DNA of 64,000 bases from Gadus chalcogrammus (Eukaryota; Chordata; Actinopteri; Gadiformes; Gadidae): positions 18,393,007 to 18,457,006 of the forward strand of contig NC_079423.1 of NCBI RefSeq assembly GCF_026213295.1, written 5' to 3'. Under the pieces are notes generated by a model. The model worked only from the letters and a program-made list of their open reading frames with translations. It ran no database searches and had not been told where the DNA came from. Positions within the stretch are counted from its first letter, which is position 1, and the number at the start of each line of letters is the position of its first letter. Of the stretch, positions 1 through 10,700 are shown in pieces. The translations under genes were made by a program, and so were the position numbers.

Positions 1-45
1 AAATGCACACTTCTTGGACCCCTGCATAACTGCTTGCAGTTCTAG
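1..45 (+). repeat. 3' end of a monomer cut by the window edge
   Basis: It contains the tail of the GGCGAAATGCACACTTCTTGG tract and the complete terminal hairpin, ending at CTAG. Confidence 0.9.
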
Positions 46-1653
46 TTAGGGGTCCAAGCCAACAGGTTGGATCCCTATTGTTTTTGTAAGGATTTTTTTT
101 ATTATTATTATTATACTACCTCCCCGTGAAAGTGGAACCACAGCCCAAACCGTAAATGGTGCACACGCGCCAATTACATGACTAGAACCAGTAACGGCAC
201 CGCTACTCAGATAACCAAATCAAGACATGCCGGCCACTAGGTGGCGCTATACCAAGGAGAAACACGTTTGGGGCTATAACTCCCACACTGAACCTCCCAG
301 AGTCCAAAAACTTGTACACACAGATGCACTGGAGTCTGCTGCATCTTTTGGCCTAGGCCACGCCCATTTGCGTCTATGAATATTTTTCGCTAAATTGCGA
401 AAACCGCAAAACTGTTTTTTTCCCTACTCCTCCCACATTTCTTGACCAATCAACACCAAACTTTGCACGATACATCTACAGACGCACACGCAAAGGAATC
501 ATCAACAGTTTTTTGATCCGACGTTCGACGACGAAACGGTAGCGTTTTGAATATTGGTATATTAGCTAAATTAGATGTGGAAAATCAAAAATCCAAAAAA
601 ATCCAAAATTAGACATCGGATCGAGTCCAAATTCTACACACATGTTGGTGCTAACCCTATTGACGTTCGATAAAAATTTCGGACAATTTCGCCGTTAGGG
701 GGCGCAATAAACGAGAAAATTTTATATCTTCTACAAAATTTCGCTGCGAAAACGCTACACTGACTTCTCGCTACTCCTACCAATCAAATCCTTTGTATCC
801 ACAGGTTCAGGGTAGCGTTTTGAACACATGCTTCGCGTTGTGCCGGCGAAATGCACATTTCTTGTCGCATTGTGCCGGCGAAATGCACACTTCTTGTTAT
901 TATTATTATTATACTACCTCCCCGTGAAAGTGGAACCACAGCCCAAACCGTAAATGGTGCACACGCGCCAATTACATGACTAGAACCAGTACCGGCACCG
1001 CTACTCAGATAACCAAATCCAGACATGCCGGCCACTAGGTGGCGCTATACCAAGGAGAAACACGTTTGGGGCTATAACTCCCACACCGAACCTCCCAGAG
1101 TCCAAAAACATGTACACACAGATGCACTGGAGTCTGCTGCATCTTTTGGCCTAGGCCACGCCCATTTGCGTCCATGAATATTTTTCGCTAAATCGCGAAA
1201 ACCGCAAAACTGTTTTTTCCCTACTCCTCCCACATTTCTTGACCAATCAACACCAAACTTTGCACACGACATCTTCAGACGCACACGCAAAGGAATCATC
1301 AACAGTTTTTTGATCCGACCTTCGACGACGAAACGGTAGCGTTTTGAATATTGGTATATTAGCTAAATTAGATGTGGAAAATCAAAAATCAAAAAAAATC
1401 CACAATTAGACATCGGATCGAGTCCAAATTCTACACACATGTTGGTGCTAACCTTATTGACGTTCGCTAAAAATTTCGGACAATTTCGCCGTTAGGGGGC
1501 GCAATAAACGAGAAAATGTTATATCTTCTACAAAATTTCGCCGCGAAAACGCTACACTGACTTCTCGCTAGTCCTACCAATCAAATCCTTTGTATCCACA
1601 GGTTCAGGGTAGCGTTTTGAACACATGCTTCGCGTTGTGCCGGCGAAATGCAC

Positions 1654-1690
1654 ACTTCTTGGACCCCTGCATAACTGCTTGCAGTTCTAG
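1654..1690 (+). other. Monomer 3'-terminal hairpin plus CTAG, representative
   Basis: The tail reads CTTGGACCCCTGCAT, then AACTGC-TT-GCAGTT, a perfect 6-bp stem with a 2-nt loop, immediately followed by CTAG and T. About four fifths of junctions have this end. Where the next monomer starts with a 55-bp module, AGGGGTCCAAG pairs with the upstream CTTGGACCCCT to enclose the inner hairpin. Confidence 0.7.
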
Positions 1691-2271
1691 TTATTATACT
1701 TCCCGCGCTAAAAGTGGGTCCACAGCCCAAACCGTAAATGGTGCCGACACGCCAATTGCATGACTAGATCCAGGTCCGGCACCGCTACTCAGATAACAAA
1801 ATCCAGACACGCCGGCCACTAGGTGGCGCTATACCAAGGGAAAATGCGTTTGGGGCTATAACTCCCACACCGAACCTCCCACATTCAAAACCTCGTACAC
1901 ACAGATTCACTGGAGTCTGCTGCATCTTTTGGCATAGGCCACGCCCATTTGCGTCTATAATTTTTTTTCGCAAAATCGCGAAAACCGCAAAACTGTTTTT
2001 TCGCTACTCCTCCCACATTTCTTGACCAATCGACACAAAACTTTTCACACGACATCTTCAGACGCACACGCAAAGGAATCATATACAGTTTTTTGATCCG
2101 ACCTTCGACGACGAAACGATAGCATTTTGAATATTGGTATATTAGCTAAATTAGACGTGGAAAATCAAAAATACAAAAAAATCCAAAATTAGACATCGGA
2201 TCGAGTCCAAATTCTACACACATGTTGGTGCTAACCTTAATGACGTTCGATAAAAATTTCGGAAAATTCCG

Positions 2272-2285
2272 CCATTAGGGGGCGC
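2272..2285 (+). promoter_or_regulatory. Secondary CTCF-like core, representative of one per monomer
   Basis: CCATTAGGGGGCGC, followed by AATAAACGAGG, lies about 460 bp downstream of the primary core. It departs from CCASYAGRKGGCRS at one position (T for C/G at position 4). Nearly every monomer has it in the same orientation. Variants are CCGTTAGG, CCATAAGG and CCCTTAGG. Confidence 0.5.
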
Positions 2286-2507
2286 AATAAACGAGGAAAT
2301 TGTATATCTTCTACAAAATTTCGCCGCAAAAACGCTACACTGACTTCTCGATACTCCTACCACAGTCAAATCCTTTGTATCCACAGGTTCAGGGTAGCGT
2401 TTTCAACACATGCTTCGCGATGTGCCGGCGAAATGCACATTTCTTGTCGCGTTGTGCCGGCGAAATGCACACTTCTTGGACCCCTGCATAACTGCTTGCA
2501 GTTCTAG

Positions 2508-3632
2508 TTAGGGGTCCAAGCCAACAGGTTGGATCCCTATTGTTTTTTGTAAGGATTTTTCTTTTTATTAGGGGTCCAAGCCAACAGGTTGGATCCCTAT
2601 TGTTTTTGTAAGGATTATTATTATTATTCTTACCTCCCTAAAAGTGGGACCACAGCCCAAACCGTAAATGGTGCCGACACGCGAATTGCATGACTAGATC
2701 CAGATCTCTTCGGACTACGCAGACGACAAAATCCAGACACGCCGAACACTAGGTGGCGCTATACCAAGGGAAAACGCGTTTGGGGCTATAACTCCCACAC
2801 CGAACCTCCCACAGTCAAAAACTTGTACCCACATATCCACTGGAGTCTGTTGCATCTTTTGGCATAGGCCACGCCCATTTGCGTCTATAATTTATTTTCG
2901 CAAAATCGCGAAAACCGTAAAACTGTTTTTTCGCTACTCCTCCCACATTTCTTGACCAATCAACACCAAACTTTGCACACGACATCTTCAGACAGACACG
3001 CAAAGAAATTTTTGAACACTTTTTTGATTTGCCTTTTGACGACGAAACGGTAGCGTTTTGAATATTTGTTTATTAGCTACGTTTTACGTCGAAACGCAAA
3101 AAAATTAAAAAATACCAAAATTAAACATCGGATCAAGTCCAAATTTTTGACACATGTCGATGCTACCCCTACTGGCGTTCAGTAAAATAATCGGAATATT
3201 TCGCCATAAGGGGGCGCAATAAACGAGGAAATTGTATATCTTCTAATTGGCCAAAGGAATGTTCTTCAAACTATAAGGGAACCATCAAGGGGCAAACCCG
3301 AGTCTATATAAAAAATATGGCCAAGAATTATTAATGTGGGCGGGAGTTATTTGGCAAAGGAAAATTGTCTTTGGAAAATTTCGCCACAAGGGGGCGCAAA
3401 TAAACGACGAAATAATACATCTCCTAACTGGCCAATGGAATGTTCTGAAAACGCGTTTTGGGCTATAACTCCCACACCGAAGCTCCCACAGTCAAAACCT
3501 TTATATCCACAGATTCACTGGAGTCAGCTGCATCTTTTGGCACACTGTTTCTCAATTTTTGAACACATGCTTCGCGTTGTGCCGGCGAAATGCACACTTC
3601 TTGGACCCCTGCATAACTGCTTGCAGTTCTAG
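2508..3632 (+). repeat. Long monomer 4 with TATA module
   Basis: It starts with two copies of the 55-bp hairpin module. Its first core has the ACACTAGGTGGCGC variant. After AGGGGGCGCAATAAACGAGG it switches at about 3,245 into the extra module (AATTGGCCAAAGGAATGTTC), which holds a TATATAAA box at about 3,305, GTGGGCGGGAG and a third CTCF-like core CCACAAGGGGGCGC. It then rejoins the common tail. The counterpart is 33,746-34,868. Confidence 0.92.
3305..3312 (+). promoter_or_regulatory. TATA-box-like sequence, representative of 19 long monomers
   Basis: TATATAAA sits in the context CGAGTCTATATAAAAAATATGG. GTGGGCGGGAG follows about 35 bp downstream and a CTCF-like CCACAAGGGGGCGC about 80 bp downstream. 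The sequence is preserved in 18 of the 19 long monomers and mutated near 55,166. No initiator or stable open frame follows, so promoter function is only a possibility. Confidence 0.3.
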
Positions 3633-4969
3633 TTATACTTACCCCCCTAAAAGTGGGCCCACACCCCAAACCGTAAAAGGTGCCGACACGCGAATTGCAT
3701 GACTAGATCCAGATCTCTTCGGACTACGCAGACGACCAAATCCAGACACGCCGGCCACAAGGTGGCGCTATACCAAGGAATACGCGTTTGGGGCTATAAC
3801 TCCCACACCGAACCACCCAGAGTCCAATAACTTGTACACACAGATGCACTGGAGTCTGCTGCATCTTTTGGCCTAGGCCACGCCCATTTGCGTCTATAAT
3901 TTTTTTTCACAAAATTGCGAAAACCGCAAAACTGTTTTTTCGCTACTCCTCCCACATTTCGTGACCAATTGACACAAAACTTTGCACACGGCATCTTCAG
4001 ACGCACACGCAAAGAAATCATCAACAGTTTTTTGATCCGACCTTCGACGACGAAACGGTAGCATTTTGAATATTGGTATATTAGCTAAATTAGACGTGGA
4101 AAATCAGAAATCCCAAAAATCTAAAATTAGACATCGGATCGAGTCCAAATTGTACAAACATGTTGGTGCTAACCTTAATGTCGGTCGATGAAAAAATCGG
4201 AAAATTTCGCCATTAGGGGGCGCAATAAACGAGGAAATTGTATATCTTCTAATTGGCCAAAGGAATGTTCTTCAAACTATAAGGGAACCATCAAGGGGCA
4301 AACCCGAGTCTATATAAAAAATATGGCCAAGAATTAATAATGTAGGCGGGAGTTATTTGGCAAAGGAAAATTGTCTTTGGAAAATTTCGCCAACAGGGCG
4401 GCGCCAAAAAACGACGAAATAATATATCTCCTATTTGGCCAATGGAATGTTCTGAAAACGCGTTTTAGGCTATAACTCCCACACCGAAGCTCCCACAGTC
4501 AAAAACGTTATACGCACAGATTCACTGGAGTCAGCTGCATCCTTTGGCATAGGCCAGGCCCATTTGCGTCAGTATTTTCTTTATGCAAAATCGCAAAAAC
4601 AGCTAAACTGCCTTTTCGCTACTCCTCCCACATTTCTTGCCCAATTGACACCAAACTTTGCACACGACATCTTCAGACGCACACTACAAGAAATCAGCAA
4701 AACTATTTTGATCCGACCATCGTTGACGAAACGGTAGCGTTTTGAATATATGTTTTGCGTTGCAAATCAGTAAAAACTATTTTGATCCAACGACGACTAA
4801 ACGGTAGCGGAAAATGCGTTTGGGGCCAAAACTCCCACACTGAACCTCTCACAGTCAAACCTTTATATCCACAGGTTGTTCACGGTAGCGTTTTGAATAC
4901 TTGGTTCGCGTTGTGCCGGCGAAATGCACATTTCTTGTCGCGTTGTGCCGGCGAAATGCACACTTCTTG
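3633..4969 (+). repeat. Extra-long monomer 5 with TATA module and duplicated half
   Basis: Besides the TATA module (box near 4,310) it carries a diverged second copy of the central monomer region at about 4,465-4,900: TCACTGGAGTCAGCTGCATC, then CCCATTTGCGTCAGTATTTT, then CACACGACATCTTCAGACGC. A tract with four spaced ACGGTAGCG motifs follows. It ends at CTTCTTG without the terminal hairpin. The first core is CCACAAGGTGGCGC. The counterpart is 34,869-36,206, and relatives are at 19,667, 28,079 and 50,060. Confidence 0.92.
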
Positions 4970-6656
4970 TTCTTATTAGGGGTCCAAGCCAACAGGTTGG
5001 ATCCCTATTGTTTTTGTAAGGATTATTATTATTTCGTACGCCTTAGAAGTGGTACCACAGCCCAAACCGTAAATGGTGCACACGCGCCAATTGCATGACT
5101 AGATCCAGAATCGGCACCGCTACTCAGATTACAAAATCCAGACACGCCGGTCCCTAGGTGGCGCTATACCAAGGAATACGCGTTTGGGGCTATAACTTCC
5201 ACACCGAACCTCCCAGAGTCCAAAAACTTGTACACACAGATGCACTGGAGTCTGCTGCATCTTTTGGCCTAGGCCACGCCCATTTGCGTCTATGAATATT
5301 TTTCGCTAAATCGCGAAAACCGCAAAACTGTTTTTTCGCTACTCCTCCCACATTTCTCGCCCGATCAACACCAAACTTTGCACACGACATCTTCAGACGC
5401 ACACGCAAAGAAATCCTAGACACTTTTTTGATCCGACCTTCGACGACGAAACGGTAGCGTTTTGAATATTTGTTTATTAGCTAAATTAGACGTGAAAAGT
5501 CAAAAATCCGAAGAAATCCAGAATTATACATCGGATCGAGCCCACATTTTACAGACATGTTGGTGCTAACCTTAATGACGTTCGATAAAAATATCGGAAA
5601 ATTTCGCCATTAGGGGGCGCAATAAACAAGGAAATTGTATATCTTCTACAAAATTTCGCCGCGAAAACGCTACACTGACTTCTCGCTACTCGTACCACAG
5701 TCAAATCCTTTGTATCCACAGGTACAGGGTAGCGTTTTGAACACATGCTTCGCGTTGTGCCGGCGAAATGCACATTTCTTGTCGCGTTGTGCCGGCGAAA
5801 TGCACACTTCTTGGACCCCTGCATAACTGCTTGCAGTTCTAGTTATTATTCCTGCGCTAAAAGTGGTACCACAGCCCAAACCGTAAATGGTGCACACGCG
5901 CCAATTACATGACTAGAACCAGTACCGGCACCGCTACTCAGATAACCAAATCCAGACATGCCGGCCACTAGGTGGCGCTATACCAAGGAGAAACACGTTT
6001 GGGGCTATAACTCCCACACCGAACCTCCCAGAGTCCAAAAACTTGTACACACAGATGCACTGGAGTCTGCTGCATCTTTTGGCCTAGGCCACGCCCATTT
6101 GCGTCCATGAATATTTTTCGCTAAATCGCGAAAACCGCAAAACTGTTTTTTCCCTACTCCTCCCACATTTCCTGACCAATCAACACCAAACTTTGCACAC
6201 GACATCTTCAGACGCACACGCAAAGGAATCATCAACAGTTTTTTGATCCGACCTTCGACGACGAAACGGTAGCGTTTTGAATATTGGTATATTAGCTAAA
6301 TTAGATGTGGAAAATCAAAAATCCAAAAAAATCAAAAATTAGACATCGGATCGAGTCCAAATTCTACACACATGTTGGTGCTAACCTTATTGACGTTCGC
6401 TAAAAATTTCGGAAATTTTCGCCATTAGGGGGCGCAAAAAACGAGAAAATGTTATATCTTCTACAAAATTTCGCCGCGGAAAACGCTACACTGACTTCTC
6501 GCTACTCCTACCAATCAAATCCTTTGTATCCACAGGTTCAGGGTAGCGTTTTGAACACATGCTTCGCGTTGTGCCGGCGAAATGCACATTTCTTGTCGCA
6601 TTGTGCCGGCGAAATGCACACTTCTTGGACCCCTGCATAACTGCTTGCAGTTCTAG
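4970..6656 (+). repeat. Short monomers 6-7
   Basis: The junction is at 5,842. Monomer 6 starts with one 55-bp hairpin module and the rare TTTCGTACGCCTTAGAAGTGG leader, and its first core is TCCCTAGGTGGCGC. Monomer 7 has the TTCCTGCGCTAAAAGTGG leader and a perfect first core. The counterparts are 36,207-37,891. Confidence 0.92.
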
Positions 6657-7726
6657 TTAGGGGTCCAAGCCAACAGGTTGGATCCCTATTGTTTTTGTAA
6701 GGATTATTATTATTATTCTTACCTCCCTAAAAGTGGGACCACAGCCCAAACCGTAAATGGTGCCGACACGCGAATTGCATGACTAGATCCAGATCTCTTC
6801 GGACTACGCAGACGACAAAATCCAGACACGCCGAACACTAGGTGGCGCTATACCAAGGGAAAACGCGTTTGGGGCTATAACTCCCACACCGAACCTCCCA
6901 CAGTCAAAAACTTGTACCCACATATCCACTGGAGTCTGCTGCATCTTTTGGCATAGGCCACGCCCATTTGCGTCTATAATTTTTTTTCGCAAAATCGTGA
7001 AAACCGTTAAAACTGTTTTTTCGCTACTCCTCCCACATTTCTTGACCAATCAACACCAAACTTTGCACACGAAATCTTCAGACAGACACGCAAAGAAATT
7101 TTTGAACACTTTTTTGATTTGCCCTTTGACGACGAAACGGTAGCGTTTTGAATATCTGTTTATTAGCTACGTTTTACGTCGAAACGCAAAAAAATTAAAA
7201 AATACCAAAATTAAACATCGGATCAAGTCCACATTTTTGACACATGTCGATGCTACCCCTACTGGCGTTCAGTAAAATAATCGGAATATTTCGCCATAAG
7301 GGGGCGCAATAAACGAGGAAATTGTATATCTTCTAATTGGCCAAAGGAATGTTCTTCAAACTATAAGGGAACCATCAAGGGGCAAACCCGAGTCTATATA
7401 AAAAATATGGCCAAGAATTATTAATGTGGGCGGGAGTTATTTGGCAAAGGAAAATTGTCTTTGGAAAATTTCGCCACAAGGGGTCGCAAAAAAACGACGA
7501 AATAATATATCTCCTAACTGGCCAATGGAATGTTCTCAAAACGCGTTTTGGGCTATAACTCCCACAACGAACCTCCCACAGTCAAAACCTTTATATCCAC
7601 AGATTCACTGGAGTCAGTTGCATCTTTTGGCATAGGCCAAGCCCATTTGTTTTGAACACATACTCCGCGTTGTGCCGGCGAAATGCACACTTCTTGGACC
7701 CCCTGCATAACTGCTTGCAGTTCTAG
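6657..7726 (+). repeat. Long monomer 8 with TATA module
   Basis: The first core is the ACACTAGG variant. The TATA box is near 7,395 and the third core is degraded (CCACAAGGGGTCGC). The tail is shortened: after GGCCAAGCCCATTTG it jumps directly to TTTTGAACACATACTCCGCG. The counterpart is 37,892-38,959. The 3' half recurs at 25,945-26,965. Confidence 0.92.
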
Positions 7727-10700
7727 TTAGGGGTCCAAGCCAACAGGTTGGATCCCTATTGTTTTTGTAAGGATTATTATTATTAGGGGTCCAAGCCAAC
7801 AGGTTGGATCCCTATTGTTTTTGTAAGGATTTTTTTTATTAGGGGTCCAAGCCAACAGGTTGGATCCCTATTGTTTTTGTAAGGATTTTTAGGGGTCCAA
7901 GCCAACAGGTTGGATCCCTATTGTTTTTGTAAGGATATTATTATTATTATACTTCCCGCGCTAAAAGTGGGCCCACAGCCCAAACCGTAAATGGTGCCGA
8001 CACGCCAATTGCATGACTAGATCCAGGTCCGGCACCGCTACTCAGATAATAAAATTCAGACACGCCGGTCACTAGGTGGCGCTATACCAAGGAATACGCG
8101 TTTGGGGCTATAACTCCCACACCGAACCTCCCAGAGTCCAAAAACTTGTACACATAGATGCACTGGAGTCTGCTGCATCTTTTGGCCTAGGCCACGCCCA
8201 TTTGCGTCTATGAATATTTTTCGCTAAATCGCGAAAACCGCAAAACTGTTTTTTTCCCTACTCCTCCCACATTTCTTGACCAATCGACACCAAACTTTGC
8301 ACACGACATCTTCAGACGCACACGCAAAGGAATCGTATACAGTTTTTTGATCCGACCTTCGACGACGAAACGGTAGCATTTTGAATATTGGTATATTAGC
8401 TAAATTAGACGTGGAAAATCCAAAATACAAAAAAATCCAAAATTAGAAATCGGATCGAGTCCAAATTCTACACACATGTTGGTGCTAACCTAATGACGTT
8501 CGATAAAATTTCGGACAATTTCGCCATTAGAGGGCGCAATAAACGAGGAAATTGTATATCTTCTACAAAATTTTGCCGCGGAAAACGCTACACTGACTTC
8601 TCGCTACTCCTACCACAGTCGAATCCTTTGTATCCACAAGTTCAGGGTAGCGTTTTGAACACATGCTTCGCGTTGTGCCGGCGAAATTCACATTTCTTGT
8701 CGCGTTGTGCCGGCGAAATGCACACTTCTTGGACCCCTGCATAACTGCTTGCAGTTCTAGTTTTTATTATTATTATTATTCCCCCCTAGAAGTGGGTCCA
8801 CAGCCCAAACCGTAAAAGGTGCCGACACCGCCAATTGCATGACTAGATCCAGGGCCCTGAGTTCTAAGCAGACGACAAAATCCAGACACGCCGGCCACTA
8901 GGTGGCGCTATACCAAGGAATACGCGTTTGGGGCTATAACTCCCACACCGAACCTCCCAGAGTCCAAAACTTGTACACACAGATGCACTGGAGTCTGCTG
9001 CATCTTTTGGCATAGGCCACGCCCATTTGCGTCTATAATTTTTTTTCGCAAAATCGCGAAAACCGCAAAACTGTTTTTTCGCTACTCCTCCCACATTTCT
9101 TGACCAATCGACACAAAACTTTGCACACGACATCTTCAGACGCACACGCAAAGGAATCATATACAGTTTTTTGATCCGACCTTCGACGACGAAACGATAG
9201 CATTTTGAATATTGGTATATTAGCTAAATTAGACGTGGAAAATCAAAAATACAAAAAAATCCAAAATTAGACATCGGATCGAGTCCAAATTCTACACACA
9301 TGTTGGTGCTAACCTTAATGACGTTCGATAAAAATTTCGGAAAATTCCGCCATTAGGGGGCGCAATAAACGAGGAAATTGTATATCTTCTACAAAATTTC
9401 GCCGCAAAAACGCTACACTGACTTCTCGCTACTCCTACCACAGTCAAATCCTTTGTATCCACAGGTTCAGGGTAGCGTTTTCAACACATGCTTCGCGATG
9501 TGCCGGCGAAATGCACATTTCTTGTCGCGTTGTGCCGGCGAAATGCACACTTCTTGTTATTATTATTTTTATACTTACCCCCCTAAAGTGGTACCACAGC
9601 CCAAACCGTAAATGGTGCACACACGCCAATTACATGACTAGATCCAGATCTCTTCGGACTACGCAGACGACAAAATCCAGACACGCGGCCACTAGGTGGC
9701 GCTATACCAGGGAATACGCGTTTGGGGCTATAACTCCGACACCGAACCTCCCAGAGTCCAAAAACTTGTACACACAGATGCACTGGAGTCTGCTGCATCT
9801 TTTGGCCTAGGCCACGCCCATTTGCGTCTATGAATATTTTTCGCTAAATCGCGAAAACCGCAAAACTGTTTTTTCGCTACTCCTCGCACATTTCTTGACC
9901 AATCAACACCAAACTTTGCACACGGCATCTTCAGACGCACACGCAAAGGAATCATATACCGTTTTTTGATCCGACCTTCGACGACGAAACGGTTAGAGTT
10001 TTGAATATTCTTTTATTAGCTAAATTAGACGTGGAAAATTAAAAAAACAAAAAATTCCAAAATTAGACATCGGATCGAGTCCAAATTTTAGACACATGTT
10101 GGTGCTAACCTTAATGACCTTCGATAAAAATTTCGGAAAATTTCGCCATTAGGGGCGCAATAAACGAGGAAATTGTATATCTTCTACAAAAATTTCGCCG
10201 CGGAAAACGCTACACTGACTTCTCGCTACTCCACAGGTTCAGGGTAGCGTTTTGAACACATGCTTCGCGTTTTTCCGGCGAAATGCACATTTCTTGTCGC
10301 GTTGTGCCGGCGAAATGCACACTTCTTGGACCCCTGCATAACTGCTTGCAGTTCTAGTTATTATTATTATTCCCCCCTAGAAGTGGGTCCACAGCCCAAA
10401 CCGTAAATGGTGCCGACACGCCAATTGCATGACTAGATCCAGGGCCCTGAGTTCTAAGCAGACGACCAAATCCAGACACGCCGGCCACTAGGTGGCGCTA
10501 TACCAAGGAAAGACGCGTTTGGGGCTATAACTCCCACACCGAACCTCCCACATTCAAAACCTCGTACACACAGATTCACTGGAGTCTGCTGCATCTTTTG
10601 GCATAGGCCACGCCCATTTGCGTCTATGAATATTTTTCGCTAAATCGCGAAAACCGCAAAACTGTTTTTTCGCTACTCCTCCCACATTTCTTGACCAATC

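Larger units (their letters stand above)
46..2507 (+). repeat. Short monomers 1-3
   Basis: Junctions are at about 896 and 1,690. Monomer 1 ends at CTTCTTG without the terminal hairpin and runs straight into (TTA)n. Monomers 2 and 3 carry the full hairpin. All three have a perfect CCACTAGGTGGCGC core (near 234, 1,032 and 1,816). Monomers 1 and 2 share the unusual CCGTTAGGGGGCGC form of the second core. The counterparts are 31,283-33,745. Confidence 0.92.

Noticed and set aside
1072..1302. Recurrent minus-strand open frame of about 76 codons (MMIPLRVRLKMSCAKFGVDW and onward) in many monomers
   Set aside because: It recurs because the DNA recurs. Sister monomers break or lengthen it by one-base indels, changes are not biased to silent positions, and it has no recognisable domain, so I do not call it a gene.
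1950..1990. TTTTCGCAAAATCGCGAAAA palindrome as an E2F-type site
   Set aside because: It is a 7-bp stem palindrome in AT-rich repeat DNA with at least one mismatch to TTTSSCGC. It is too weak to annotate.
2510..2615. GGTTGGATCCC in the 55-bp module as a tRNA-type B box (SINE origin)
   Set aside because: It has two mismatches to the GGTTCGANTCC consensus and no convincing A box at the right distance.
5635..5826. Plus-strand frame MYIFYKISPRKRYTDFSLLL in short monomers
   Set aside because: It is short, overlaps the hairpin tail and minisatellite, and is disrupted by the GCGGAAAACG length variant in sister copies.
7729..7936. Short regular repeats as a CRISPR array
   Set aside because: The spacers are only T/TTA runs, there are no cas genes, and the context is eukaryotic.
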